64,000 nt of DNA from Nemertoderma westbladi (taxonomy: Eukaryota; Xenacoelomorpha; Nemertodermatida; Nemertodermatidae): contig JAUCBJ010008877.1 in assembly GCA_032718475.1 (NCBI GenBank), forward strand, positions 1-64,000, in the 5' to 3' direction. The position numbers and the translations under genes were made by a program. This document shows positions 21,125 to 33,372 of the stretch, one piece after another. A model generated the notes under the pieces. That model saw only the letters and a list, made by a program, of their open reading frames with translations, had not been told where the DNA came from and searched no databases. How positions within the stretch are numbered: position 1 is the stretch's first letter; each line of letters starts with the position of its first letter.

Positions 21125-23035
21125 TATATGTTATGGCAGGTCGTCCACGACTACGCTTTCCATGAGTTGGTTGCCAGAGAAGTAGATCTGGTATGACCTC
21201 GTCTTTACTTCGCCAGCAGTGCCCACTGAATCTTAATCTGCGTTCACGAAGGGTGGTTGATACAGGTGGTATTGTACCATAAAGCTCGGCGTTTGTCATG
21301 TGTTGTCTCCAGTTGATGTTTAGGGCTGCCCTTAGTAGTCTTGTCCGTATAAAAATACACTTTCCACTGTGGCTCGAAAGAACTTAGTCTTCAGGTGCCT
21401 GGAGAGATCTGATTTCCAGATGGTATCCATTTTTGATAGAGCTACCCATACCCAAGCCTTTGCTTTCCTAACTTCTATGTCCTTTTTGCTACTCTCTATC
21501 CATGATCCAAGGTACTGGAAGTCATCGACCTTCCTTAGTTGATTATTATCAATGGTTGTCAAGTTTCCATCAACATTAAAGGTCATGAATTCGGTCTTGG
21601 TAGCATTTATATGCAATCCAACCTCCTTAGCAGCCCTCTCCACTTTATTTAGTAGAAGCTGTGCATCTGCTAGCGTATTAGAGAGCAGGGCGATGTCATC
21701 CGCAAAGTCGGTGTCTGTGACTGTAGTTGCCGGATATCTACTACTTCTGCGTTCTTGAAGTGTGAATCCCAGATCTTCACCCTTTGTGGCTGTCCTCATT
21801 GCGTAATCTAGCACAATTACAAATTAGTAATGGTAATAATGTGTCACCTTGCAGTACGCCAGCCAGGATTGAGAAAAACTCAGTTTCATCATCTGGTGAG
21901 AGTACCTGCGCTTCTGTGTCACAATATAACAATCCAATGCCAACAACAATTACTTCTGGTATTCCATAAGCTCTTAGGATTTCAAGCATTTTACCTCTAT
22001 GGATGGAGTCGAATGCCTTCTTGAAGTCCACAAAAGTCATGACTGCGGGGAGATTCTTTGACTTAATTCCTTCAATCAGTCTCCGTAGTGCAAGAATCTG
22101 AGCTATTGTTGATCTACTTATTCGAAATCCGTTTTGGCTCTTACGCAGTAGTTTCTCTATGTGTGGCCTAATCCTATATAGAATCATTTTATTCTATATT
22201 TTGGCAGCTACCACAAGCAGACAGATCCTACGATAGTTTGTTGGTATGCCGAGGTCTCCTTTCTTGGGGAGACCTCGGGGAGGCCAATTTAAGATCGTCC
22301 TTAGCTTTCTCAACCTTGTTAATGTTTTCGGTTGTTGGTTGTTCGGTTTTAACTTTGTAGGCTATCTTAAGATCTTCTCTCTTACAAGTAACCTCAGAGT
22401 TTTGCCATGGCACATACTGTTTTCGTTTAGGTTTCTGGGGGATATGCCTCTTAGCTGATTCCTTGTGGGCTGTTATTATATTCTGGTATATTGAATCGGT
22501 GGATTGGTCTTCATCCATTGACTGAAGTGCTTCAAAGCGGTTTTGAACTTCTACTGTATAAGCATCCTTTACAGCATTGTCAGTTCTGAGTTTCTCCCAG
22601 TCATAGTTGATTTGCTTGCTTGTCCTGGGTTTGCTGGCTCTCAAGCTGAGTCTGATCTCTGCAGTCACAATTCTGTGGTCCGAACCAATTAGGTTGAACG
22701 AGCTGTATGCCTCGCAGTTGATCATGCTATTTCTCCACTTTTTGTTTATAAGGATGTAATCCAGTTGTGCTTTTGGTTCCATTAGGGTATTGAAAGGTCC
22801 ATAGCTTCCCCTTACTCTTTTCGAATGTGTTGTTTGTTGGTATCAATTCACATTCTTCCATTAGGTTTAAAAGTAAGTGCCCATTTCTGTTAGAACTGGT
22901 GTTATAGGTGTAACCCTTGATGTCTTCTGGGCCAATTTGCGCATTCAGGTCACCAGCAATGACTTTAACATTGTGTTTCGGGATGTCCTTAATAAGTCCA
23001 GTCAGTTCTTCATAAAACTTGACTGCTTGTGGGGC
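21125..23035 (-). pseudogene. Split LINE, endonuclease and reverse transcriptase part
   Basis: Minus-strand reading pieces, from 5' to 3': an endonuclease-exonuclease-phosphatase domain (VIAGDLNAQIG near 22950, GSDHR near 22680), then a linker and PTNYRRICLL (near 22220), where about 200 residues appear deleted. RT palm FVDFKKAFDS follows (near 22040), then FADD (near 21700), and RLRFSGHC...GRPAITYI up to 21125. There is an apparent one-base frameshift near 22770 and further frame breaks near 22190 and 21300-21330. The C-terminal end continues at 14833-14705. The 5' end is truncated at about 23035, inside the endonuclease domain. Confidence 0.85.
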
Positions 23036-23082
23036 GAGCCACGAAGTGAGTGAGCCTTAGCGTAGTGGTACCATTAATCAAC

Positions 23083-23120
23083 CTGTCGTTCTGTCGTTCT
23101 GTCGTTCTGTCGTTCTGTCG
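23083..23120. repeat. CTGTCGTT microsatellite
   Basis: Four to five tandem copies of the 8-mer CTGTCGTT, just upstream of the truncated 5' end of the split LINE. Confidence 0.9.
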
Positions 23121-25689
23121 TGTTCAATTTTAAACGTTAATAACTCGGCCAATCTTTGATGAAATCTATCCAAACTTGGTACACATGTTGTATGGCAAAA
23201 GTTTAGAAATTTTCCAAGTAGAATTTCCGTGTGGCCTTCGAGAAGCTAAGATAATAGCAGTTAATTAGTTAATTAAGTTGATTACGGTAAAAACACCATT
23301 TTCAACCTGCCTTTTAAAGGAAATTAATTGTTTTACAGTATAAGACTTCAATAATTATACTTAAAAAATATACAGATGTAATCCGCATACTCCATTCTAT
23401 TATAGTTTTTAATTAGTTCAAGTGATTTGCTTTAATAATCGTGTCTTTAATTGATCTAAAGTAATTAAACCGGCATAAAAAATGTATTCTCATTAAATAC
23501 TGCTCATTTATTGGTTAACATCCAAGTTGGCTTGATTCCCAGCAACACTTGAGGTATTCAGTCAGCCTTGCTTGTAAGAGGCAGACTGCTGCTGCTGCTA
23601 GTAGCCATCCATTCACTCACTCTCCATTGAACTGGCTGATTGGAGGTGTGTGTGTATCGGGTTCAATGACATTAATATTATTACTAAAGTAACGTCGGGA
23701 TGTTAATATTCACTGGAGCTATGAGTCTCTCTGGTTAGTTGAATGAATGAAATAAATAATTGTTTTACTGTTCCGAATATCAATGTTTATTTCTGTAGGC
23801 CAACTTACTGTATTATTATTTAATCTAAATGTACATAATAGTTTAAATAAATTATTTCACAATTTCATTCCAATTCATACTGCTTACGCAACCATGCTAA
23901 TTAGGTATATTAAATGGCAGGATTGTTTTTAATTAAAATTTTTACAGAGCAAACAAGTATATTGTATTTAACTGAAAGTTAATTTATTTCGGTAAGTAGG
24001 CCTTGCGGTTTGTTAGTTTAGTCAGTATAATAAGTATCAAATATATTACGTGCTGCTGTACAGTAAACGCGGCTTTGCGTTATTGAATTACAGAATTGGC
24101 GGTACAAAGTACATTAATAGGGATCAGGCATATTGCATTTATATAATTGTTGTTGTAAATGTACAATAATATGCGCCACTTTTATTTTAGTAACTGCAAT
24201 GTGTATTTCATTTGTACCTGCAACCCATTAAAAAGGGCAGCTGAACATATCGCGGACAGGCTGACTATTCACCATAACAAAAAAACCCAAATCGCCGCAG
24301 TTCCACTTACAGTTCCATATTATTCTGTTTTGCAATTCAACCCAATTTATCTGCTCTCTGCTACACGCGGTTTTATCCACGAGTTTTGTAAAGTCCCGAC
24401 TTATCGGGAATGACATGAACTTAGCGTCCGGAATATTCTGATCAGATTAAATCTACTTGGCGCTGTAATACTGCATCCCGTTGTACCAGAAGTTATTAAA
24501 ACATACCGGCCCCTCAAATGCGCTTGCAGTGGGTTAGAGAACAACATATACCGCCCCAGTACAACCGCTATTTTGATAAGGTCCAATATATAATATATAT
24601 ATATGGTCTAACATATGATAGTTCACTAATCAGCTAATAGGCCTATTAATTCGTGAGATTTCAATTTATAAATAAAACTAATATACGAGCTCATATGAGC
24701 TCAATTGATTGATTGATTGAAGGTATGACCGTTGTTGTGGGGGACTAGGTCTACCTGTCTAGCAGCTAATAACTCGTCCGTGGAGAGAATAATATAAGTC
24801 GAGGAACATAACGAAACGCGTTTAATTTATTTATTTATTCCAATTGGGGATGCTTTCTAACGCGGGAATGCGGTGCTATTAAACATCAACACATTCCTGC
24901 GCGTGCGTCGATATTGTGCACCCTAATACTAACAACCCACCCAGACACCCCCTACCCCTCACCCCCCCCCCCCCCCCATCACCCAACATTACTATGTATA
25001 GATCAATGCAGCTCAATATATTAGTAAAGGTATCGTCTGATTAGCTTTCCTACACATGACCTCTTATCCTTGTAGTTGTTTATTTATTTACACTATTTTT
25101 TGTTGAGTAAATCTTTCTGATAGGGGGGGGGGACTTACTCTGGACGAGCGCAACGATTGAACGACGCTTATAATAATTAAGACGAGTACGGCGTTGATTA
25201 TATTCATATACACCACCTGGCTTTGCATATTTAACGTGCGATTGGAAATAAGTTCGTTCTACCCTTCCGTGGGTGGTAGATGTCACGGTTATGTATTGGT
25301 GGTTGAGAAGGGTGGGGGGGGGGGGGGGGATTAAAAGGGGTGAACACGTACTGTCCCCCTTTCTTTGATTGATTGGTGGTGTGGGTAAATTTCTCAAAAC
25401 CTGATTTTGTGATACAGTCGCTTAATTTTAATTTGTATCTCATAACTGGACCTCGTGCTGCGCGAAGGCCCCACGAACGTGTTGTTATGTCTTGGACCGC
25501 GGGTAGATGAACTAGGCGGTCAGATATAATATAAAACATAATATCATAATAATAATATGTAATATGTCCGTATTATTAGTATCGTAATAATATACCAGTA
25601 TATCACAGTATCATGATGTCAGACACCGCGCTGTCTATAGCGCTAATAGGCCTAATTAATACCGTACTCCATCACCAGGTATAGGTCTA
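23121..25689. other. Unassigned AT-rich stretch
   Basis: No gene recognised. Contains GATT repeats near 24710, a TA run near 24595, poly(C) near 24962-24977 and poly(G) near 25315-25329. Part of 24780-25689 could be the LTR of the minus-strand Gypsy fragment that begins at 25765 and reads leftward, but its other end was not found. Confidence 0.5.
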
Positions 25690-25763
25690 TATATATATAT
25701 ATATATATGGGGCGAGCCATGTTATAGCTCTAGTGTTTCTAGGGTTATGACATTGGGATATAA

Positions 25764-25780
25764 CATCCCCCTTTCCTTCA
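25764..25780 (-). promoter_or_regulatory. Gypsy polypurine tract and LTR start
   Basis: On the minus strand GTGAAGGAAAGGGGGA is followed by TGTTATATCCC. A purine tract next to TGTTA is the usual junction between internal DNA and the 3' LTR in Gypsy elements, and it lies just after the end of the integrase frame. Confidence 0.65.
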
Positions 25781-26425
25781 CGATCTTAAGAGTTTGGACT
25801 ATGTTAAGATCGAGTTTAGATAGGTATAGTAGTTGTATGTCCGAAACGAATAACTGGTGTCCGTGTTCGAGGGCTTCGTCGCAGAGATTCTGCTGCGGGA
25901 GAAATAGTTTCAGTTTGTGAATGTTTGGGGATATCGTTTGAAAGGTTGGAAGTTTCAGTGTCATCCGGTGATACGTAAGGACGGAGAAAACGGCGGTTGC
26001 GCCACCATACACGACCTGATGCCAGTTTAACCCGGTAATCTCGTCGAGTACCAACGCCCACAATTATTCCAACATTGGACCAGCGCCTGGTCCGTGGATC
26101 CTGAATCCATACACGAGTACCAACTTTAATTGGTCGGAGATCGCGAGCAGAATGGTTGTAGATATCCTTATTGTAGTCACGAAGATCAGCGGCACGTTTA
26201 TCAGCAATATCAGCTTGATCCAGCCAACATTGATTGTATCGGTTGTGGTGTGCCGGGATGCGAGATCGTAATAGGCGACCGAAAACGATCTCGTTGGGTG
26301 ATCGTCCATCAGCTTTCGGGGTATTGCGGAGTTCCAGTAGTCCATCCTGGAACTCTTCAGAATTGGTATCGTGGCGGGGAACCTTTGATGCAAGGTGTTT
26401 AAGGGATTTAACTGCAGCGGGGGTA
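25781..26425 (-). pseudogene. Gypsy integrase C-terminal fragment
   Basis: The minus strand encodes the end of a Ty3/Gypsy Pol: AAVKSLKHLA, FQDGLLELRNTPKADG, SPNEIVFGR, then the C-terminal barrel (VGTRVWIQDP, YRVKLASGRVWWRNRRFLRP) and a tail ending near 25816 or slightly beyond. The catalytic core upstream is missing because the fragment stops at the border with BEL/Pao copy B near 26425. Where GLAEAAVKS would give the catalytic Glu, the sequence reads LTPAAVKS at the border. It is a defective fragment. Confidence 0.8.
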
Positions 26426-26817
26426 AGACCACATCATGGAGCGGACAGGGGAAAAATAACAACACAAATAAACATAACCCCAGTACGCCCAGTAGGCCGA
26501 ACCCAAACAATAAAAATAGTAGGGACTTTAGTACAAATGCAACTGCGATACGCAATGCACTGTATAAGGATGGCTACGACCCAAAGAGCAAATACCAGCT
26601 ACATACAAATGCGCTTCATCAGACCATGAACTGCAGGTACTGGCAAGCATTACCCAGGGAAGATCAGGTAGAATACGCGGCGAGAAATGAGATCTGCTCG
26701 CGATGTGTGATGAGTGGACATAGAGCTAGATAATGCGAGGAAACGCCGATTAAGTTTGGTCAAAGTAAAGGCCAAGCAATGGCAACGAGCACAGTAGGGG
26801 CGAAGAAGAGATGAACG
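26426..26817 (+). pseudogene. BEL/Pao Gag 3' end
   Basis: Encodes an Asn/Pro/Lys-rich linker and a helical segment (YWQALPREDQVEYAARNEICSRC) leading to a zinc knuckle, CSRCVMSGHRAR followed by a TAA stop at 26731-26733 and then Cys. The spacing C-X2-C-X4-H-X4-C shows a normal knuckle interrupted by one stop codon. Joins the protease frame at 26818. Confidence 0.7.
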
Positions 26818-28770
26818 GTGCTACTTGGGGTAGTGCCAGTGCGAGTGATCGGAGAAGGCAATCGATCAGTGACCACACTGATGCTGGTTGAAAGCGGAGC
26901 TGCCTTCACACTAATAGAGGATTGGGTAGCCGAAGAGATAGGATTGAGAACGAGGCCAAGTAGAATGGCGGTAACAACCATCTCCAGCAAAGATGAAGTC
27001 CTGGAGATGAGAACCGGACGATGCGCGATTGCAGCAATAGCACCGGGATGCGACTATGGGGTGAGCATCGACCCCATCCAAGTGATAGAGTCAATAAATA
27101 TCAATGCCAGACGGCCAACTAAAATCGAGGTCAAACAATATAAATTCCTGGACGATATTGACTTCTCAATCCCAGAGGTGGACGTTAGGAAAGTATCCAT
27201 CATAGTTGGAATGGACTGCCCGACGGCCTACGAGAGAATGCAAACGGTCTTCGGCGAAGACAGGCAGTGCGACCCGGTGGCGATCTTAACACCATTCGGG
27301 TGGACACTGAGCGGCCCAATCAAGAGTAAGATACCATTTAGGATGTCGGAGACATCAGGATGCATGTTCACGGGAACTATGCAGGAAATGGGTGATGAGA
27401 GAGCGGAGGAGCAGCTTAAGAGACTGCTCAGGCAAGATTTTGAAGGATTAAAGGAGACCGGAGTCGGACCCTCGGTAGAAGACAAGCAGGCTCTACAGAG
27501 CGTAGAGAAGTCTATGAGGTGTGATGAGGGGCGGTATACCATAGGGATGGTATGGAAGCTACCGAAGCTACCGCTACCCGATAATAGAGGGATGGTACTC
27601 ACGAGGCTTCGTAAGTTGAAGCAGACACTAAAACGGAGCCCCGAGAAGAATGAGTACATCCACAGAACAATTAAGAAGTACGTCGAGAAAGGATGGGGCG
27701 TGGAGTTACTGGTCGACGAGCCAAACACAGACAGGACCTATTACCTGCCACTCCACGTGGCTATAGACCCGAAGAAAGGTAAACTGCGGATGGTAGTTGA
27801 CGCATCAGCCAAGACCAACGGGAAATGCCTAAACGATTATCTGCTGGAGGGTCCCAACATCTACAACTCAGGGATCGAGGTCCTACTCAGATTCAGGAAT
27901 GGCAAACACGCTTTCACCTGCGACATCGAAGGCATGTTCAACCAAGTCCGTGTAACGGGAGAGGATAGCGACAGCCAACGCTTCCTATGGTACGACGGCG
28001 ATGAGGAACCATCGACCATACCAATGTATAAGATGGTAGTACAGAATATGGGAGCCAAGTCGTCTTCGTTTACAACGACTATGGCCGTAAGAGATACGGT
28101 AGCAGGGAAGGAAGATAAGTTCAGCGCCAAAGCCGTCGATATGATTCGACGCGGTTTCTACGTAGACGACGGGATGGAGTCTGGAAATATGGTTGAGGAG
28201 CTACTGGACACAGGGCGCGAGGTTCGCGACATCCTTAAAGGATCCGGCTTCAACCTAACCAAATTCCAATCCAGTTCGAAGGAATTTATTGAGGCAATAA
28301 AAGACGAGAGACCAGGATCGACCATGGATAATCCCACAACAGCCAAGGGGCAGGACATGGCGAACAAGAGGATAGAGTCTCAACAGAAGGCTCTGGGAAT
28401 CGTGTGGAACAGAGAGACAGACGAGTTAAAATACCAACTGAGTCAGGAGGGAGCAGGTATCCACACAAAGAGGGGCTATGTATCATATATAGCGAGGATA
28501 TACGATCCCCTAGGCCTAGCATCCCCACTATTAGTCACGGGGAAACAGATACTCAAGAGAGTATACAAACTGAAGGATGAGTGGGACGTAGAGGTACCAG
28601 AAGAGATCAAGAAACAGTGGTGTAAGTGGACAGAAGGTTTGGAGAAGATGGGAACATACAGCAAGCCACGAGTGTATTTCCCGGATGGGGACATGACGAA
28701 CCTGGATCTGCACATGTTCTCCGAAGCGTCACTAGAGGCATACGGAGCGGCACTCTATTTAGTACAATGA
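26818..28770 (+). pseudogene. BEL/Pao protease and reverse transcriptase
   Basis: 650 codons. The protease motif reads LVESGAAFTLI with Glu at residue 25 where the catalytic Asp is expected. The RT region has the RMVVDASA motif, CDIEGMFNQV (Asp 369) and YVDD at residues 448-451, all intact. RNase H starts with HMFSEASLEAYGA, with Glu 636 in place of the usual first Asp. TGA at 28768-28770 ends the frame; the next codons continue the same domain without shift (KPRLAFSKAK, then PKLELTAARLG), so this is a single nonsense change. Confidence 0.85.
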
Positions 28771-30531
28771 GAGGGGCCTCATAAGCCCAGACTTGCCTTC
28801 AGCAAGGCGAAGTCAACGCCACCAGATTCGGCATCGGTTCCCAAACTAGAGTTGACAGCGGCGAGGCTAGGAGTTAGGGCCACAGCCTACTTAATGGAGG
28901 CTATTCCCAACATAGTGGAGACACACTACTGGACGGATTCCATGGTAGTGCTTGGCTGGCTACATAACGAGAAAACGCGATACCCTATATTCGTCGCAAA
29001 TAGAGTGGACGAAATAAGGGCAGAATTAGAAAGGTGGCACTACTGCCCTACGGACGAGAACCCAGCGGACTTGTTATCGAGGGGCGTGGCACGCCACACT
29101 TTCTTAAAAAAGGAGGTATTGTGGCAACACGGGCCACAGTTTCTGAGCGACAAGGAGGCCTGGCCGCCGATGAGAAAGGTGGACCCGGGCTCAGGAGAAG
29201 CAGTATCAGAGGGAGAAGAGGGAGATTCAGAGGGAGAAGAGATATACTCCCAGATGGTGAGGGAGATAAGGGACGTGCAACCTAAACCAGAAGAACTGTG
29301 CGATAACCCGACGGATAAACTCCTCAGCTACAGCTCTAGTTGGTATAAGACCAAGAAATTAGTGGCGTACTGGAGAGCCTTCGGGAATTTCCTCGCGGGA
29401 GTTGGCAAAGGCAAGAAGATCAGGACAACAATAGATCTGGAAGGAGCGGCCAAAGCAGTCATCCGCTATGAACAACGGAAGAACTATGGCAAAGAGGTGA
29501 AACGCGTCGGTAAACAACAGCATCTTCAACAAGACAGCGAGCTGATCACGCTGTCACCACAACTTAATGATGACGGGATTCTAGTAATGAACTCTAGGGT
29601 GGGATACAACAACAGCATAGTCGTACCACCGAAACCCATCATCATCCCCACAGGATCGCCAATAGTCCACCAGATTATCTGGGACTCCCACAAGTCGATA
29701 TTGCACGGGGGCACCAACCGAACCCTCACGGAGATAAGGAGGACCTTTTGGGTCAAACAGTTGAGGAAGAAGGTAAAGGCGGTAGTGGGGCAGTGCCAGA
29801 CCTGCCAACGAGCGAAGAAGGAGCGAGCCATACAGGAGATGGCACCACAACCGGCGAGTAGGGTAAGACAGCACGACCCGCCATTTATGCATTGCGGCGT
29901 GGATATGTTCGGGCTGATAAAGATTAAGGTGATGCGGCACACGGAGAAACGCTACGGTATCATCTTCGTATGCAACAACATGCGGGCGGTAGGAATAAAA
30001 CTCGCCCAAGATGCAACCGCATCAGCATTTATTAATGCTTTAGAAAGATTTAGAGACCGCAAAGGTGGGACAATCGCAGTGCTCTATTCTGACAGCGGGA
30101 CCAACTTTGTGGGGGCGGAGAACGAGATGGCAGAGGCCTTGGATATCCTGGAAGGGGAGAAAGTCAGGGCGGCCATGAGAAGGCGACAAGTAAAGTGGGA
30201 GAGGAGGACGCCGTATGCTCCGCATACGTTAGGATGCGTCGAGAGATTAGTGGGTAGTTTGAAACGTCTGATGACGAAGCTGATGAACACCCACATGGTT
30301 ACAGAGGACGTACTAAGGACAGTACTGGCAAAGTGTGAGGGTGTCATTAATAGCAGACCGCTATATCCAGAGAATGATGACCCTAAGTCATTAGACGTGC
30401 TGACGCCCAGTCACTTTCTAATGGAGAGGCCAGCGACCATCGATATGCGGGCTGTAGACCCAGTTGACATACTCTCCCGCCAGAGTTGGAAAGTCGCTAA
30501 GGCGATAAGCGCAGAGTATTGGAGGAGTTAA
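28771..30531 (+). pseudogene. BEL/Pao RNase H end and integrase
   Basis: Same frame as the preceding segment. It finishes RNase H (THYWTDSMVVLGWL, TDENPADLLSRG), then an acidic linker. The H2C2 integrase zinc-binding region follows (HKSILHGGTNRTL, CQTCQRAK), then the catalytic core with GVDMFG, YSDSGTNF and GCVERLVGSLK, so Asp, Asp and Glu are all present. It ends in EYWRS then TAA at 30529. About twenty or more residues normally found after this point are deleted, and the remainder resumes in another frame. Confidence 0.85.
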
Positions 30532-30745
30532 CAGGGAGTTAAGAAAGGGAGATCTCGTGATCGTTACGGATGATACAATCATCAACAACCAGTGGCAGTT
30601 GGCGAGAGTTGTAGGCACTTACTCCGATGAGGACGGAAGAGTCCGATCGGTAGAAGTGCGGATAGGTGGCAAGATAGGTGCGAAAGACAGGAAGACCTAC
30701 AGAAGGGCAGTAGGGAAGTGCTGTCTACTAGAGGGAGCACCTTAG
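30532..30745 (+). pseudogene. BEL/Pao Pol C-terminal barrel, frameshifted
   Basis: In the frame starting at 30530 this encodes ELRKGDLVIVTDD, LARVVGTYSDEDGRVRSVEV and CCLLEGAP, the conserved DUF5641-like end of BEL/Pao integrases, closed by TAG at 30743. It is out of frame with the integrase core upstream. A purine-rich GAGGGGGGTGGGA at about 30787 may be the polypurine tract. Confidence 0.8.
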
Positions 30746-30867
30746 AGCAGAGTCAGAGAGGAGTTTAATCGTCCAAGTTTTGGACTGAGGGGGGTGGGAT
30801 TGAGGGCGAGACGCCCTTCCCACACATAAAATAAAAATAAAATAAATAAAAATTAGAGTCAGAGTTA

Positions 30868-31400
30868 GTTAGTTAGTTAGGAGGTACGTAGTACCTAGAA
30901 TTAGAGTTAGTTAGTTAGTTAGTTAGAAGTAGTAAGAGGGTACGTAGTACCGATAGTTAGTGGAGTTAGAAGTTAGAAGTAGTAAGAGGGTACGTAGTAC
31001 CGATAGTTAGTGGAGTTAGAAGTAGAAGTAGTAAGAGGGTACGTAGTACCGGTTAGTAAGAGTAGAGTTAGAGGAGTTAGTAAGAGGGTACGTAGTACCG
31101 GTTAGTAAGAGTAGAGTTAGAGGAGTTAGTAAGAGGGTACGTAGTACCGGTTAGTAAGAGTAGAGTTGGAAGTTAGTAAGAGGGTACGTAGTACCGGTTA
31201 GTAAGAGTAGAGTTGGAAGTTAGTAAGAGGGTACATAGTACCGGTTAGTAAGAGTAGAGTTAGAGGAGTTAGTAAGAGGGTACGTAGTACCGGTTAGTAA
31301 GAGTAGAGTTGGAAGTTAGTAAGAGGGTACGTAGTGCCGGCTAGTATGAGTAGTAGTTAGTTGTAGAACTAGTTAGTAAGAGGGTGCGTAGAGTAGTGTT
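30868..31400. repeat. Minisatellite, about 48-57-bp units
   Basis: About nine units of GAGTTAGTAAGAGGGTACGT plus AGTACCGGTTAGTAAGAGTA. Each unit has the small hairpin GGTAC-GTA-GTACC. It begins about 80 bp after the putative polypurine tract of BEL/Pao copy B, so it may lie in that element's 3' LTR; this is not proven. Confidence 0.85.
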
Positions 31401-31532
31401 AGTAGTAAGAATTAGTGGCAGGGGGATATAAAATATAGTATATAGTAAGAGATAAGAGAGCACAATATATCATAAAAATAGTAACCAGGAAGGTTGGTAG
31501 GGTTAATAGCACAAATTTAAAATATTAGAAAC

Positions 31533-31775
31533 ACCTCCGAGCTACAGAAGAGCCTTCAAGATAGCCTTTGAAGGTCTGATAGACCACCTGGGGCTGAAGG
31601 GCGAGTCGGTGTAATACAACAGCCGGCATCTAGTTGACAGGGAGGTGGATACACATATCACATGGGAGAAGTTGGAAGTGGATAGATCTGGGGAGAAGCG
31701 ACTGGAAGAAGTCGCCAGGGGAGAAAGGCCGAGAGAGAACGAGGCGCGTTATGTAGACGAGCATATAATATAACA
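31533..31775 (+). pseudogene. Possible decayed coding scrap
   Basis: In one frame about 80 codons are open except for one TAA near 31611, with protein-like composition (YRRAFKIAFEGLIDHLGL, then HITWEKLEVDRSGEKRLEE). I do not recognise the family. Chance cannot be excluded. Confidence 0.2.
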
Positions 31776-32367
31776 TATGATAATAATAACCTTATAATAA
31801 CTATATAAGTAAATCACGTATGTATATTATAAAGTACGTACCATAGTCAAGCACAACCTTTTCCAATTAGCTACTGGGACTGGGAACTAATCGACCATGG
31901 TACTGTAGGGCGAGACGCTGACGACATCATACTTCTTGAGTGCGACGGCACAAAAAGGGGGGTGAGGCTCGTCAGAAAAGAGAGGATGAGATAGGGCGAG
32001 ATATGAGTAACAGAGTGTGAAGTGCGGAGTGTGGAGAGAGTGTGGGCGCAATTCAAGTGTGGGGGGGGGGGGGGGAGGAACAAGAGGGCAAGTGAGGGAC
32101 AGGGAAGTCCGGAAGTTAGAGCGGAGGTGAGGAGAAGTAGCGAGAGTCAGGGTGAGAATAGAGTGGAGTTAGCGCGGCGAAAATGTTGGGGAAACAAAGG
32201 TCGTGTGAGAGGAGCGCATGATCGGCCCAACACGGGATGCCAGGTAGACATGGTAGCGATATCATACCCATAGGGGGCGGTCTGGAAAACCGGCTCTGAA
32301 AAAATAGTTCCACCCCACACTCGATACTAGGTCGAGATCCAGCGGAATTGTAGCGCACTTGATGTCG
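31776..32367. other. Unassigned stretch
   Basis: Contains a 16-base poly(G) tract near 32059 and purine-rich GAGTG/GAGAG DNA. No gene recognised. Confidence 0.5.
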
Positions 32368-32405
32368 ATGCTATCTTCTTACCGGGAAGATAGCATGGGG
32401 GGGAG
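32368..32405. promoter_or_regulatory. Hairpin and polypurine tract before a putative LTR
   Basis: ATGCTATCTTC (32368-32378) and its perfect complement (32386-32396) form an 11-bp stem with a 7-base loop. It is followed by GGGGGGGAG and then TGTTAGCATATTC, the usual purine tract plus TGTTA junction of a Gypsy 3' LTR. No matching Gypsy pol is seen upstream, so it may be a solo LTR with a short flank. Confidence 0.5.
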
Positions 32406-32640
32406 TGTTAGCATATTCAATTCCGCTAACCAGACCCATAAAGTGAGCTTTAATCAATATTGGGAACACGAGGTTGATACCCAATATCAACCTCGTACCA
32501 CCCCAATAAAGTGGGGACAAGGAGACCCCAGAGGACATACGCACAAAGGGGCCAAGGGTTATTGTTCGCGGTATTTCAACTTTCCATAACGCGAGTTGAA
32601 TATTTTTTGTATTAATTTAAAATGATTATTCCGATATTAC
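32406..32640 (+). repeat. Putative Gypsy-type LTR with overlapping hairpins
   Basis: Starts TGTTAGCATATTC after the purine tract. It contains a perfect 12-bp stem, ACGAGGTTGATA (32468-32479) with TATCAACCTCGT (32485-32496) and loop CCCAA. A competing stem pairs AATATTGGG (32456-32464) with CCCAATATC (32480-32488). The right border is not certain. Confidence 0.4.
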
Positions 32641-32867
32641 TACTGGGTACGGGACCATGGGTTTTGGGCACATTCTATAAACTGGGGGCGATTTATGGGC
32701 GAACTTTGGGGCGACTTACAGGGTACGGGAATAATTTCATAGTTATAAGGGCCAGGGGGGGATGGAAAATTCAAGCAGTATTCAGGTTAGCCTGAGTACT
32801 ATTAGGCCCTGGCCAACTTCCTGCTGCCTGTAGGGGTTGATTTGGTAATGCGCCAGGCCTAAAGGAC

Positions 32868-33372
32868 AAGGACTGCCCTTAGCGGTCCCTGGCCAACAGC
32901 AGTTATTACGAGACTGAAAAGAACTCGGAACACTGACTGCTTGTGTCCTGGATTTGCGACGGGAAACGACAGCCCCCTTAGTAGCTAAGCCGTACTGGTT
33001 CTCGATGACCGATCCCTTCGGGGTTCGCGAGGGGTGGGACGGACATGCGAAAGGGTGGCCGACTAACGACTGCCCCCTGAGCTAAGCCGTACTGGTTCTC
33101 GATGACCGAGCCCTTCGGGGTTCGCGAGGGGTGGGACGGACATGCGAAAGGGCTGGCCACAGGACGGGTTTGACGAGGACTGCCCTTAGCGGTCTCTGGT
33201 CAACAGCAGTTATTACGAGCCTGAAAAGGACATCGGAACGCCGGCTGCTTGTACCAGGGATTTGCGACGGGAACCGATGACAGACCTCTGAGCTAAGCGT
33301 ACTGGTTCTCGATGATCGATCCCTTCGGGGTTCGGGAGGGGTGGAACGGACACGCGACAGGGTCGGCCGACA
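32868..33372. repeat. About 200-bp tandem repeat, two full and one partial unit
   Basis: Unit 1 begins GGACTGCCCTTAGCGGTC at about 32868. A shorter repeat of its second half (GTACTGGTTCTCGATGACCG, then CCTTCGGGGTTCGCGAGGGG) lies at about 33066-33175. Unit 2 begins with the same sequence at about 33176. Non-coding. Confidence 0.8.

Larger units (their letters stand above)
26426..30745 (+). mobile_element. BEL/Pao retrotransposon copy B, 5'-truncated
   Basis: Lacks its 5' LTR and most of gag, starting abruptly beside a minus-strand Gypsy fragment. It retains zinc knuckle, protease, reverse transcriptase, RNase H, integrase and the C-terminal DUF5641-like end. Nonsense codons at 26731 and 28768 and a frameshift with deletion near 30530 disable it. 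The family differs from copies A and the 17.4-kb element in sequence, though the domain order is the same. Confidence 0.85.

Noticed and set aside
22246-22458. Plus-strand frame opposite the LINE endonuclease
   Set aside because: Antisense shadow of the minus-strand LINE coding sequence.
25080-25539. About 100-codon minus-strand frames
   Set aside because: They cross a poly(G) tract and have proline-run composition from simple sequence; no domain.
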